Shown: piece after piece, positions 12,920 to 25,010 of the stretch
Layout: every line of letters starts with the position of its first letter
Position numbering within the stretch: position 1 is the first letter of the stretch
DNA from: Circinella minor
Lineage: Eukaryota; Mucoromycota; Mucoromycetes; Mucorales; Lichtheimiaceae
Reading direction: 5' to 3'
Assembly: GCA_016758965.1 (NCBI GenBank)
Contig: JAEPRB010000006.1
Coordinates: forward strand, 62,001 to 126,000
DNA length: 64,000 bases
Made by a program: the position numbers and the translations under genes
Notes under the pieces: model-generated
Seen by the model: only the letters and a program-made list of their open reading frames with translations
Database searches by the model: none
Told to the model about the DNA's origin: nothing

Positions 12920-14651
12920 ATGGAAATTACAATTTTGTTGTCTTGGCAATATTATACTGTAACGGTATTTATAGAACAACTCAATTTTTTTTTCTGGGTG
13001 TACCATAATGCATGAGTAGTCCTAGTGCTATACTACATTTCTCCGACTCTAACTGTTGAGCTATCACAATACGGTGACCTACATGGCTTCTTCCGCTAAA
13101 AATTATCATTTATCAAACAATGGTTCTGGCACACAATTTCCTACAACATCGGCACTCCCGGTATCTCGTCTTACTTGTGCAAAAGGAACAAGAAACAATT
13201 AATACACCTGATGATTCAGATACACAGAAAACTATTAAAATTATGTATTAGAATGTCGCACTGAACCTCTACTTGGAAAAATAATGAATCTGATCGGCCC
13301 CAAATAACTGTGGCGCTCGACCCATTTGGGAGTACTTATCGAAGTGTACTTTGAAAAATCAGACGAGAACGAATCAGCATTAATAAATGACCTTAACTTC
13401 AAAAATGGCGTTCTCATCAAGCCATGTCGCGTCTTATCCTCAAATACTAATATAACTAAAGTACGATTATCCAAACTATTGTACCCCTCCAAACACCTGA
13501 AAAGTATTACTACCAGCCTAAATTTTTTCATGGTCGTGTTCTTGATTGTGGTATATATCGTGATGCTACCTTTGGAATTTTCATGGGAAATGGTTTTGCT
13601 GTGTTTGACCACCGAGTCATTGAGGGAGCTCAACCTTTTTAGTGCGATGATTATTCTTACGCTACCTGGGCTTTTATATCCATCAGTATGGCATGGCCTT
13701 TGGCCAGCTTTTAAAGCATGTCGCACTTTTATTCGACCAGTTTTAGTATATGCTTTAGCAATGACAGCATTATTACCCAACCAAAAGAACCAACTAAACA
13801 ATGCTCAAAAAAGCTGTATCAAAATGGCTTTAATTCGTAATCGCTCAACACAATTTTCAACAAGCGAGTGTTCCAATGGTGTTAGCAGACCGACCTTATG
13901 CATACAAGAGCTCGTACTTTACAACTAAAATTTGTAACACGCCTTCAAGACTTACCTGTTATCACCTTAGCTCGATCAATTGAATTGTCTTTCCTACATA
14001 TGGAATAAAAAATGCGACAAACAATGGAGGAAACACCTCACATCAAATAATTCATTTCACCCATTACGTATACAAAAAATTACAAAAGAGCAGCAACCCA
14101 CCAAAAGACCCTCTTGGTACGTACGACTATCGATCGAAAAAAGAAACAAAGTATACGACAGAAGAAAAATCATATGGAAATCGATTTGATGCCTTCACGA
14201 AAAACACATCATTGATCCAATACTGTATCTGCCAGCATTTCCATGTGATAAACACCGGTTAATTGAATGGAGTATGCACTGGTGGCTGCCTTCATGCCAC
14301 CTCAAGAATTGTCGTTGTGGCCTTCCTGCCGCTAAAAGAGAACACTATACTATTTGTCCAATGTTCTAGCCATTGCTTAATAAACTTCTCACCGTATTTG
14401 GTACTATTCCATCAACATCAGATGGATTGCAGCCTCTTGAGTTTATCATGAATCATCTACCCCTCCGCGCTCTGAAGTTGGCTTGACATTGGGCAAGTGG
14501 CCAAAAGTCTGGCCTGCTCTTATACGAGTGTTTCGTGAAATCGATCGTTTGAACCATCCTGATAACGCATTCGATGAAGACGACCCAGATCCTGAAGATA
14601 CTCTGAGCATTACACCCCTACCACACATACAATCTTCCGCGAACGTGATAT
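12920..14651 (+). pseudogene. degenerate non-LTR (LINE) reverse transcriptase, 5'-truncated
   Basis: Reads as the C-terminal half of a LINE polyprotein broken by many frameshifts and stops. The window opens near a decayed RT motif (GVP*, then SSPSAILHFSDS, about 13004-13060; expected GVPQGS.LSPILF). Then follow TFIRPVLVYALAMTALLPNQ at about 13720-13780 (the thumb-like 'RPVLEYG' stretch of LINE RTs), QKSCIKMALIRN, FVTRLQDLPVITLARSIELSFL in another frame (about 13930-14000), CHLKNCRCGLPAAKREHYTICP (about 14290-14365), and a last open stretch VGLTLGKWPKVWPALIRVFREI to the stop at about 14651. Motif order is preserved, so the copy decayed by point changes and small indels. I identify the family from the order and wording of these motifs. 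No clear target duplication or poly(A) tail is visible. Confidence 0.8.
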
Positions 14652-15451
14652 AGTGTCTTTTCTTTCTTATTTTTATTTTTTCTTACTTATTTATTTTTCT
14701 TATTTTACCTTCGAATGTATTGTTTTGAGTGAATATATATATATATATATATATATTTATAATATTGAATACGTAGTTTTATTTGTAATATAATTGACTT
14801 GAACATACAGAAACTACTAGCTAAAGACAACGACAAAAAAAGCATCTACTATCTATCTATCTATTGGGTTAGCTAGCTACTTTTGAAAATGCATCAAAAA
14901 CAAACACATGATAAAACCTGGCATTTTTGAATATTTTATGAATTTATCATCAACTAAAATGTCGATTATTAATGTAGCTACATACGCTGAATAAAAAAGA
15001 TACTTACCTTGTTAGTCAAAGATAGAATCATTAAAATAAACGATAAAAATGTTAAACTAGTAATGGTATTTATTATCTTACTGCAAAATGTTATGGTAGG
15101 ATTTCCCCATATTGCTAAGTAGTAATCAATTACAAGAAGTTAAATTCTTGAACTTACGAATATCATTTTAAGCCTACGTAAGGACATCTTAAGAATCGTC
15201 GGCATGATTTTTTGATAGCATCTGTTCCTAGTGATTCAAAAAGATCTTATTATCATAAAAAATATCATAAAATTTTTAACAAAGAGGTATTAGTATTGAT
15301 TGTAATTATGGCACATGAGAAGAAAAAGAAAAACAAATGTAAAAGAAAATGTTAGCAAACCAAATTTAGTACGTAAGAAAGAGGATGAGTAAAAGAATTG
15401 AGACACCGTTATAAAAGAGAGAATAGTTACGTATAGCGTTTGAATAATATG
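14652..15451. other. non-coding stretch after the LINE remnant
   Basis: AT-rich, with a (TA)n run near 14733-14756 and a (CTAT)n run near 14849-14864. No coding frame with recognisable content on either strand. Confidence 0.5.
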
Positions 15452-15634
15452 TACAGTTGAACCCCGTTTTTTACACAGGTGGGATTTGGCTCGAAAGTAG
15501 TAGTGCAAAAACCGGGGGGGTGCAAAAAGTGGGGTCCATAACATAGTAAAATTAGAGTGGGATTTTGATCAAAAGGTGTGCAAAAAGAGGGGGTGTGCAA
15601 AAATCGAGGGTGCAAAAAGCGGGGTTTTACTGTA
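15452..15634. mobile_element. MITE with CAGTTGAACCCCG-type inverted ends and TA target duplication
   Basis: A 179-bp element (15454-15632) flanked by TA on both sides. The left end reads CAGTTGAACCCCGTTTTTT. The reverse complement of the right end reads CAGTAAAACCCCGCTTTTT. TA duplications and CAGT..ACCCC ends are characteristic of Tc1/mariner-pogo (Tigger) elements, so this is a non-autonomous derivative. The inside holds at least five near-copies of gtgcaaaaa with G-rich partners. No coding capacity. Confidence 0.75.
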
Positions 15635-16347
15635 AAAGCAAAAAGAAATAGTTTGACTAACCTTTATCAATATTGAAGTTCTTAATCATTGGCAAACGCT
15701 AACAAACTTAATATTGTGATGGTTTGAGGTACCTGCATGTACTACACTTATGTAATAGTTATTGGTTGGGTTATATTTATGTACGTATATCCCAAAGACC
15801 TCTGTTTATTATTATTTATGAGTTAGACTACGTATTTAAATTGATACTAAATTAGAATAAGGGATGTATACTATCATAACTTATGATAAATGTAGCCAGA
15901 ATAAGAAAACTTATACCACTAGTAACAAAAAGTCATCAAAAGCTACCAGAAGGCATTAGAAGCCATCGAACCTTAATATTTTTTTATGGTGCTCTGATAA
16001 ATCAAAATATATTTTATTAAATATACTCAAGTAGTCCCATATTCATGACACAATAATCGAAACAGGATACATATTCGACCATACGTACAGTAATAAAAGT
16101 GTGGTTAAAAGGGTTGTACGTAACAGAACTAACTGCTATTTTAGTAAGTCCAAATATGGATTTTTTTTTCATATTGGAGTAAAAATCATTTTTTTTAATT
16201 TTTCAGTTCTTGCTGCTTTGCCACTGCTCACTACTTTTCTTTACTCTTTCTTTAAAAACATTACTATTTTTTACTCTTTGTATAATAACATTACTGTTTT
16301 TCATTCTCTTTTTTAAAACACAAATAGCTCTTTTTACTTCGTTCAAA
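15635..16347. other. non-coding, upstream of the nuclease-like gene
   Basis: No gene seen. A plus-strand frame from 16101 is Phe/Leu-rich and AT-driven. The 16200-16340 part is T-rich with repeated ACTATTTTTTACTCTTT-like phrases, and may belong to the 5' region of the gene at 16348. Confidence 0.4.
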
Positions 16348-18335
16348 ATGACTACTACCTTTTACAAGGGACAGAAAGGTATAAAGATAGAATTAAGTCA
16401 TTTTAGTGTAATTCATGTCATTAATATTTTCTCCAGTTCTCTCAAAGTACATATTATATTCCACCCAACCAACTCTACGAGGATTTCTTCTTCAAAACAA
16501 AGATTCATTCAAAAATTGGCACGATGGCAATATGGATGCTGAAACCTTTTTTCGTTTATGGTCTAAGCGATATATCAACATGTTTGAAACGATTAAAGCT
16601 CGACAAGCAAAAGTTAGTATTTAAAGTTGGTTGTGCGTTTTCCAAGTCAATCTCTAATTAACTTTCCACTGATTTTTTTTATATGGAAAGTCCCCTAAGA
16701 AGGATACTGTTCTTCTTGCAATTTGCAAAGACATTACTGACGATTTACAGCTACAAGTTGAAAGAGTAAAGTATTGCATAAAAGCTGAAGGGCCGTCACC
16801 ATAATTCACTAATAACTATTCTTTGTTTTAGAGGAATCTGAAAAGACACATGGAATTAGAAATTATACAAACGCAAAATGTATTGACAACGCGTCTGAAT
16901 AAGCGTTTACGTGAGGAAAGTGACGTTGATTATAATGAAAATTCGCAACAATCATCACAAGAAAGCATTCCAAGCGTGTCAACTTACGATCCCGATTCAC
17001 AATCTTCTGAAGATAGCGATGACACTTTGGAGCCCATGGTATGTAACTCAAAAGCAAATTAAACTTTACGCAATGATTCTTATCTCACGCATTTATAGTG
17101 GATGTTAAACAACATCAACCTAAGCAGAATTCTATCGGAGTTTCGAGTTACATGTTACAAAAAGTATTTGTATCAACAATCATTAACAGTTACAGAGAAA
17201 ATGGCTGTCAATCGTATATATCTTATGAATCAAGCAAATGATTGTTTTACCTATTGCTCTGGATTAAATGATATTAAAACTTTATTACCTGATTTTTTTG
17301 GATTAAACAAGCACTACAGAAAGGCGAGCGATGAAGAGCTACTATTTATTAACGAGATTGCATATGTAAATGATTTCTTACAGTTCGTGAAATATTCACG
17401 GTAGAAACTCACACATATTTCTCTTTTTATAGAACAAGGCTGCTGGTTTAAATTTGAGAGCAAAACAACTGGTAATCGAACAATTAATGAATACGGGACT
17501 TGAAACACATGCAACGGTTTTTTATGATTTGTAAGTGAAAGGAACATATTTCAGTATCAACATATTTTGAAAGAATTCCCTAATAATTGAAACATTTTTT
17601 TTATTTGTTCTATTAGAATTAAGAACCATGAAGCTTGTTTTGAACTAAGTACAGCTGATGAATCTGTCTTTATTGATCACGCTTTAAGTCCTTTTGTAAA
17701 AGCGGTTTTCCCTGTGACACACATGTTGCAAAAATCTGGGTATGGCTGATATAATCTGAAAATTACATTAACCTATATGGCTAATCTGACTTTTTTTTTA
17801 CAGTCATTTTACATCTTTGGAAGGAAATATGAATATTAAACCAGATATTAAGTTTCATATTTCTATAAACGGGGATAAGTTTGACTGTCTTTTATTCGAA
17901 GTTAAATGTCCAAGAAGTAGTAGTGAAGATGATTTGTTCAAGTTATCGGTTGAGATGCAATATATATTGAATCGGCTTATAGAACATGGTGCAGCTAATC
18001 CTGTTGTGTATGGCGTTCTAGTATATGGTATGTAACTAAATATTTAACTTTTAAGAGCTCCAAAAAATACTAACTTGAACTTACTAGGCCATACTTGTTC
18101 AATATACAAAATGGCTCTGGTTGGGCCAAAGGTTTATGTTATGATCAAAATGAAAGTATGTTTTTTGCCTCGCTCTTTTGAAGACCTACACGTGGCAATC
18201 CATACTTTGTCCTGTTTTATTCAGTTACGAGATTTAGTATGTGACGAGGTACAATCAATAATTAAAACCAAAGGAGCGAGAAGCCCTATCATCAGCTGGA
18301 CTCAACAGGCAATGATAGATATCAACCAAAAGTAA
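16348..18335 (+). CDS. PD-(D/E)XK nuclease-like protein, nine exons, intact
   Basis: Nine exons join in frame without a stop to 489 aa: 16348-16378, 16437-16612, 16691-16765, 16832-17038, 17099-17386, 17433-17530, 17617-17739, 17804-18027, 18088-18335. All introns are GT..AG and 46-78 nt. The N-terminal half is helical and charged, with an acidic Ser-rich segment (SQQSSQESIPSVSTYDPD). The C-terminal half carries ESVFIDHALSPFVKAVFP, then NIKPDIKF, then CLLFEVKCPRSSSEDD and a helix LFKLSVEMQYILNRLIE. PD..ExK followed by a helix is the layout of the PD-(D/E)XK nuclease fold (family-level inference). No transposase motif. The substrate is unknown. It sits alone within the transposon island, so it may be mobile-element cargo, a domesticated gene or an effector-like lineage-specific family. 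The weakest border is the exon 5 donor (GTGAAA at 17387). Confidence 0.72.
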
Positions 18336-20162
18336 ACAACAAACCCTGGCACCATAATTCTCTCTCTCTCCATCTCAGTACTCGTTTAACTTCTTTTTTT
18401 ACAATTTTTTTTTGTAAAAACTCTATATTTTGTATTTTTCAACACATAAAAAGGTTCTTTTCATCAAGTCGATTAACTTTTTTGTAATTTAAAATTGAGT
18501 ATCTTCAGCAGTCTCGGCTGTACTTTTATGACATTTACTATTTATTTGTTTTATTATTGTCTAAATGTACAATTGTACAAACAGACAAGAGAGAAAAATG
18601 ATTATGATGACGAGAGATGCAAAGTTTAGCTAATAATAACCAGAAAAACAAATAGGGAAAGGAAGAAATGAAAATGGGCGATGATTGTAAAAAATGTACA
18701 GCCAAAATTTTTGGAGGAGTCACCGCTGGCCTTAGATAAAATACATGTGTATTATCGGTTTTTTACTTTGAAAACATTAAATATATGATGTAGTATTTAT
18801 GGTTCTGGTCAGAAATCATGTGTATTTTCACTTGGCCGTCTTTTCGTGGTTTATGCATAAACTTGATCTCATTACTCTCATAATGTCAAAATTAGCAATG
18901 CATTCCACTTTTAAAAATAACTTTCAGAATGTATAACACCTATTTAGTAAGAGAAACCCTACTGTTAATATCGCAAGAGGATTGACTACGGCTGTTGGCG
19001 CTCTGTCACACTACAATTGAAAACCGACAAGAAAAAAATCGCACAGGTAAAACTACCCTAAAAAATAAAGAAAGAGTAAAAACACACACACAGAGAGAGA
19101 GAGAGGAATATCTTACTAAAAAAAAGATAATCCAAATAATTCAACCCATAAAACTTAAAACTTAAAACTTTCTTGGTAATGATGTACGTACACACCAATG
19201 ATTACCTTTTTCAAAGTTATATATTATACTTAAGCATCCCCTTTTCTTATTATTACGTGCTATATTATAATTATTTCTTTTTTTAAAAAATAAGTATGGA
19301 TTGCCATGGTGATAATCATAAAATTATTTTAGTTGTTGAGATCGTTGCCACAACAACAACATTATTATACATATAAGAAAAAGGAAAAATTAGCATGTTG
19401 TAAATTCTCTCTCTCTCTCTCTCTTTGTTTAATGTACGTCATCTTCCTCCCTTCCCTTCCCTCCTTTTTTTTTTCTTCTTCAATCTTTTTGATCTTTCTG
19501 CAACAGATCACAAAAAAAAAAACAAAAAAAAAAAAAAAAAAGAATAATAAAAGTTTTTAAGATATCACGGCATCATTATTAATGCATATAATCTGTTTTA
19601 AAAAAAAAAGCAACTTAAAAAAAAATTCATCTAAAACGAAGATGTATATTTCTCCTTACAAATTTTTGGGCCCTCGAGTAGAAAAAATCCGGGGTTATGA
19701 TATATTTAGTAGCCCGGAACATTCTAGTATATCATTTTGTAACATAATGTTTTTAATAATAATCGAGTAACCTCTTTTGTTTTTTATTCCTATTTATTAT
19801 GAATAATAAAAATCAATATATTTAAAAAAGTTTAAAAGTTGATGTCGTAAAAAAACAAAATCCAAGCTATAAATACATATAAATATATATTGGGTAGTGC
19901 TACCTGTACGATTTTTTTTTCTTAGTGGTGCGATTTTTGGCCCGGGTACCATATATAAGTGGGGCCGACGGATTTAATTATTTTTAAAGACTTATTATAT
20001 TAAAACTCTCCTATTATGTAACTATATGGCGCTTTTTATTGAAAAAGAAGTGATATATATAATATACGTATAATAATAATAATAATAATAATTGTATGTA
20101 ATATCAATGGTTGTATAGTATAAGTTTATATGTATCGGTTTGTTCATTTTGGAAAATTTAAT
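18336..20162. other. 1.8-kb non-coding region
   Basis: No supported gene. Contains (CT)n near 18359-18372, (CA)n/(GA)n near 19081-19104, (CT)n near 19407-19425 and poly(A) near 19511-19541. The frames here are AT-driven and share no motif I know. Confidence 0.5.
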
Positions 20163-22365
20163 TCATTGGTTATCATTATTTAAAAGAGGGCATGTTCCTC
20201 GTCCTGTTCTGCCGATACAAGTATTACTATGACATGTTTTACAATGTCTCACACGTGGTGGTGCATGTAAACCATCAAAGGTACTAGTACTTGAAGAAGG
20301 AGCAGCGTATGTAAAAGGAAATGGTGGATAAACCAATTGTTGTGGTAGATATGGATTATAAAATATTGTTGGTTCGATTGTATATGTTGTATTATTATTA
20401 TGTATTATTTCGTTTGAAGATGATGTGACAGTGAAATTAGCGTGCTCAGTGTTGCTTGTCTCTTCTTCTGTTGATGGTGGTGGTGATGATGATGATGATT
20501 AAGCAGTTGCTTCATCAATAATAGTTTGAAGTCTAGGTATTTTAAGAGCAGTTGGATTTTGTGCTTCTGGGATATTGCGCTTTCTTGATGAAGAGTGTAA
20601 ATCCTGTTGCAAAGTTTCGATTTGTTCTTTATAGCTATTTTTCGTCAAGTGTATATTTTGGTACTCACACCATTTGGCATGGTAACTACGTAAATGTTCA
20701 GGTGCTTTTTAAAAAAAAAGACTTTCCATCAACAAAAGCTGACCATAATTTTGAAAAATTGTCAAAATCAGGTTGTTGGTTACGTTGTCGTTGTTGAGGA
20801 AAATGTTGTCGAATGAGCGAGTCGTATTGGTTGCATTCAACCTGGGTTTGTACGTACAGGGATAATACGTAGCATGAGCAGCACTTTGACGTTGAGCCAT
20901 AAATCTATATTGTGATCCAGCTGTTATGTGCCGTAGAACTATGTAATATAATCAATGACGCTATATCATATGAAGATGTCCTATTTCTTGTAAATAATAA
21001 TGAATTGTATGGTGCACGGATGTTATAAAGATCCATAAATGACCGAGGTAGAGTAGAAATTTCAAAGCTTTCATCAGAGTCAGAAAGATGAAGGGCGTAT
21101 TTATGTACCCCCGGTTCATTATAAACGGCTGGTAATCCAAGCTGTTGACGTAAATCATTTATATGTTGTGTGAGCTATGGCTCATAATGTCCTTTGTGAA
21201 TTTTACCATGTCTGTTCATTGTTCCCACTTAAAACATAATAATAAATTAGTTTACGTACAATCATTTTTTAACCATTAAATATACATACATCAATGTTAT
21301 GGCGCAATCGATAATCAGTAAGAACAGCATCAGCTAATGCTGGACTAGCGCCAAAAGACCCAAACTTCCAAATTACGTTCTGATGAATCCCTCCCTCTAA
21401 AGAATTGGTTCCTCGACAGCAGCGGTATAATATGAGTCCATCTCGATCTTGTCACATTTTAAAATAGAATGAATACCTGGGAGGATCTGACACATGGCCT
21501 TCATGAATCGACGATAAAACATTTTTAGACTGCTTCCAAGCCTCATCATCAAATAATGGACGTCCAGTTCTTGCGTATTTCAAAGGGCCATATGTTTCAA
21601 ACAAGTTTTTTACAACAGGATATAAGATTTCAGGTGGGGGAACAGTACCTAAAGAAATTATTACATAATAACATTGATATATTATCAATTATATACTAAT
21701 AACTAATGAAGCTGCTACCACCAATAATTGCTTACGTTTTACATGACGGAATATCCATCCCGGGTTTTTTAATAGCTTTTCATCCCATGTTATTTGATTC
21801 CGTATCAAAACATCCTCAACCTTGTTTTTATCTTCTTCAACAATAATAAAAAGTGCATCTCGTAGCTTTCTTGAAAAATTATTTGCAAGACCGTGTCTTC
21901 GAGGTACTTTGATTTGATCCATTAGATGAAAAACATCCATAAGTACTCTTGAGCGAATGGGTTCTTCAGATGGTAATTGTTCAGGAAGAGAGGAAAATTG
22001 TTGCTTTCCAATTTCCCTACTTTCTTCCTCTATTTGGGATGTACTTGGATCTTGATTATGAGATGGTAGTTCATTATCTTGGAGAATAGAAGTAATATTG
22101 TCATTTCTGTTGTAATCATCATCTGGCGGCATAAGATAATTGTCATTATTAACTAGTTCATGGTCAAATATTTCTAGTTTTGAGTATATTTAAACAAATT
22201 AGCATGAGAATAAGCATAAAATGTGTTAATTAATTATACAACACATACCTGAGAGAATCGATCATTAACAATATAATTATCACCTATCCACCAATTCCAT
22301 CTTCGATTAAAAGAATAATATCTAAATTTGTCAAGTTCAAGCCACTTTAATGATAGGGGTTTCTA
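20163..22365 (-). pseudogene. DUF6729/exonuclease-type transposable element, C-terminal remnant (copy A)
   Basis: The C-terminal part of the same protein family as the element at 28.85-38.6 kb. Reading on the minus strand: KWLELDKFRYYSFNRRWNWW (22350), an acidic linker, VPRRHGLANNFSRKLRDALF (about 21900), YGPLKYARTGRPLFDDEAWK, LYRCCRGTNSLEGGIHQN (about 21430), ASPALADAVLTDYRLRHNID, VGTMNRHGKIHKGHYEP and KKAPEHLRSYHAKWCEYQN (about 20690). It ends HCKTCHSNTCIGRTGRGTCP, a Cys-rich knuckle, at 20163. Broken by in-frame stops (at about 21175 and 20500) and frame slips around poly(T). The N-terminal zinc/DDE part and the exonuclease domain are absent, so the copy is 5'-truncated or was cut by later insertions. 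Conservation with copy B is clear in motif order. Confidence 0.75.
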
Positions 22366-22486
22366 ACTTATAATAACTTTATTGGTTTAGTAATAAGATG
22401 AATAAAGTTCTGATTGGGTAAATTATTAGATAATATATGTACATGTTATACTAATCCACTATGATCATACTAACACAACATAAAAA

Positions 22487-22630
22487 ATAATGCCTGAATA
22501 TTTGGATAGTGCTTGAATAATGCCTTAAAATAATGCCTGAATTATGCTTGATGTAGATAAAACATATACTTTATTCAAGCACTATTTTAAAGCATTATTC
22601 AGGCATTATTCAGGCACTATTCAGGCATTA
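22487..22630. repeat. fold-back repeat of 11-12-nt units (AATGCCTGAAT type)
   Basis: Both arms begin TAATGCCTGAATA when read inwards. The arms are made of variant units such as AGTGCTTGAAT, AATGCCTTAAA and AATGCCTGAAT, separated by a spacer of about 20 nt. The whole can fold into one hairpin. No coding capacity. Possibly a MITE or subterminal part of an element. Confidence 0.65.
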
Positions 22631-22825
22631 AATGTGAATGAATCTGCTTGAGGTTAAGTATTATTCAAGTCTTATTTAGTTAAGACCAGTAACTTTTGAA
22701 GTTGGTCAACGATTTTCATGCTAACAATTTTCAGCATTACGTAGTAAAATATGTTATAGCTTGCTGCATTACATCCAATGTTATGTACGTACAGTATATT
22801 TGACATAATATATATATATATATAT

Positions 22826-23852
22826 TATGGTGCATACTGCTTATAACCGTTAAAAAAATTCGGCTCCGACCATATTTTTTCAAAATGTATCTACATCTGC
22901 CAAACATTATTTTTTATAGAAACTTCGCATTAAATGCATGAAGAAGAGTATTAGAAACAAATTTGATGCGACAGATTTAAAAAATATTAATTGTGAAAAA
23001 AGTTATAAGCATTTAAAATTTTAGTCATTTGGCTGGGCTCCCATATTTCGAACAGTGAATAGCGGTGTATTACCATATAAGGCAGTTTCGTGTAACATAA
23101 AAATCCGGATAACCGTTTTTAAAAGAGTGATAGTGTATTGCATATATTATACAATATGTTATACAACAGCTGTTGAGGTGGCATTGGTATGTTTTATATT
23201 AAATACCATTGTGGGACTAATTGAATTGAGTATTTTTGTACAGAGCAAAGATAATATGTTACCAATGAGAAACATCATCCATATTATTAAAGAAAAAAAA
23301 GCATAAATATATAGTCTTTATTTTTTAATTCAGTTTTATTTTTCAAAACATCATCAATGAACAATCATTCTAATTATGAATAAAAATATAAAACAAAATA
23401 TTAAAATGGATTGAATGTTTATATATACTATTAATTAAAGTAACTACAATTGTTCTTCAAAAGCATTATTATTTACTTGAACCTTTAAAGAACAACTTGT
23501 CTAATTTTTGTTTGGATAGAATTTCTGATGTACCTATTGAATTAACGGATAGCACTGTTTTATAGTCTACACTATTTCAAGTCTCTCTATTTTGCAATTA
23601 ATGCTTATAATATGTAGAGGCATATAGTAAAATAAAGGGTAGGAAAGAAACTTGTAAGCTATTTATCATGTTTACTACATATTGTTAGTTCCTATCATAC
23701 CCTTCACCTAGCATTTATAATTTTCTTCAATCTATAAAAAATATTTTTATATCTATACTTAAGCCTGGATATATAATTTACCGAGGAGTTTAAAAATTTA
23801 CAAAATTTCGAACAAAATAAAGTTTTAATGGTTATAAGCAGTATGCACCATA
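22826..23852. mobile_element. 1.03-kb element with about 30-bp terminal inverted repeats
   Basis: The left end reads TATGGTGCATACTGCTTATA at 22826. The reverse complement of 23831-23852 matches it perfectly over 22 bp, and the match continues to about 30 bp with one mismatch. Inside I find no transposase: the longest plus frame (23055-23306) is Ile/Val-rich with no motif. It is therefore a non-autonomous element. A (TA)n tract lies outside the left end, which hides any target duplication. Confidence 0.7.
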
Positions 23853-23884
23853 TAAAGTGTACAACTTGTTTTTTATTCAAATGT

Positions 23885-25010
23885 TTAAGTGAATATATTT
23901 TTAACAGCACCATGAATCATGGCCATTACCACAGGGTGGTGAGATATTATTCTTGGCCAAATAAAGTATGATCGAGTACCATAAGTCAGTGTCCCACAAA
24001 AATTATTTATTGATTCAGGATTAATAATTATTAAACGCTTCAATGAAGTTGACGTTATATATACGGAGCCAGAGCTAGGGTCGATAGACGGTCGTTCGTA
24101 TACATAGATGGGTACCAATATTCTTTTATATTGTCCTTGTTCATGTACCATAAAAAATGGTATTTCACCAAAATAATATTGTGGTCCTGTCGCATCAATT
24201 GAGCCTTTCCCTTTGCATAAGTTTCTAAAAGTTAATTGTTAGTATTATATTTACGTTATGATAACTGCAGATATTCTTATATACGTATCAATAAATAATA
24301 GCAACATACACATCCACGTTTAACTCTATTCTAACAATATAAGCGGCCCAGCTAGTTTCTCTATGAGCAATTAAACTACTGAATGTATTACCACCAATCC
24401 ACATTCGCTGTCCATATTTAAAACTTGTGTTTATCGTTACGTTTCTCCCATTTTGTCTGTTATATGAGATCATTGCTCTCTTTAATTCACCACCATTCAC
24501 ACCTCCAAGATCTTGTATCATAGCATTCATATCAGCTTTTTTTAATTTTCCATGGATTTCAGCTGCATCTTGATTACAATCATCAACATAATATACGTAT
24601 TTACTTGGTCCTTTATTATTGGTTGTACCACATACTGTATCAATATATGGACCTATGGCAAGATTACGAACATATTTATTTACGTCCGTCGATGGGTTTG
24701 CTGATTTTCGTAATAAGTTGCTGTAAACGCCAACCATTCTTTCAAGACAACGACATGAATAGTAAACCATTGGGCCCATCCGTCGAATAAGCTCAGGAAC
24801 ATGAGAAAGGTAATGTTGATTTGGGGTAAACACAGACACAGACAAAATTTGAGAGTTTATAAGAGTACGTAAATAACTATGCCATTCTTTGATATCACTA
24901 TAATAATCACGTTATATGTTAAACCGCGAAGTACATATACCATCTGTCTGAACAATAAATTTATACTTACGATTCTACTACATCAACTTGTTGACGTTGT
25001 AACCCTTACA
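23885..25010 (-). pseudogene. CACTA-type transposase C-terminal fragment (DUF4218-like)
   Basis: Three exon-like blocks splice on the minus strand. The first ends LQRQQVDVVES (about 24970). The second runs from about 24906 to 24291: DIKEWHSYLRTLINSQ, then FTPNQHYLSHVPELIRRMGP, then RCLERMVGVYSNLLRKSANP. The third (about 24235-23885) is NLCKGKGSIDATGPQYYFGE to the stop. The phrase 'NQHYLSHVPELIRR.GP...ER.VGVY' is the region following the catalytic core in CACTA/Tnp2-like proteins (DUF4218-like). The catalytic part is missing: upstream of 25010 the coding pattern stops, so the fragment is 5'-truncated. Within the fragment I see no stop or frameshift. Confidence 0.6.

Noticed and set aside
13241..13801. 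186-aa minus-strand frame across the LINE remnant
   Set aside because: Antisense shadow of the decayed reverse transcriptase; the plus strand carries the recognisable motifs.
23055..23306. 83-aa frame inside the 1-kb inverted-repeat element as a possible transposase
   Set aside because: Hydrophobic and short, with no D-D-E or DNA-binding motif; the element is better seen as non-autonomous.
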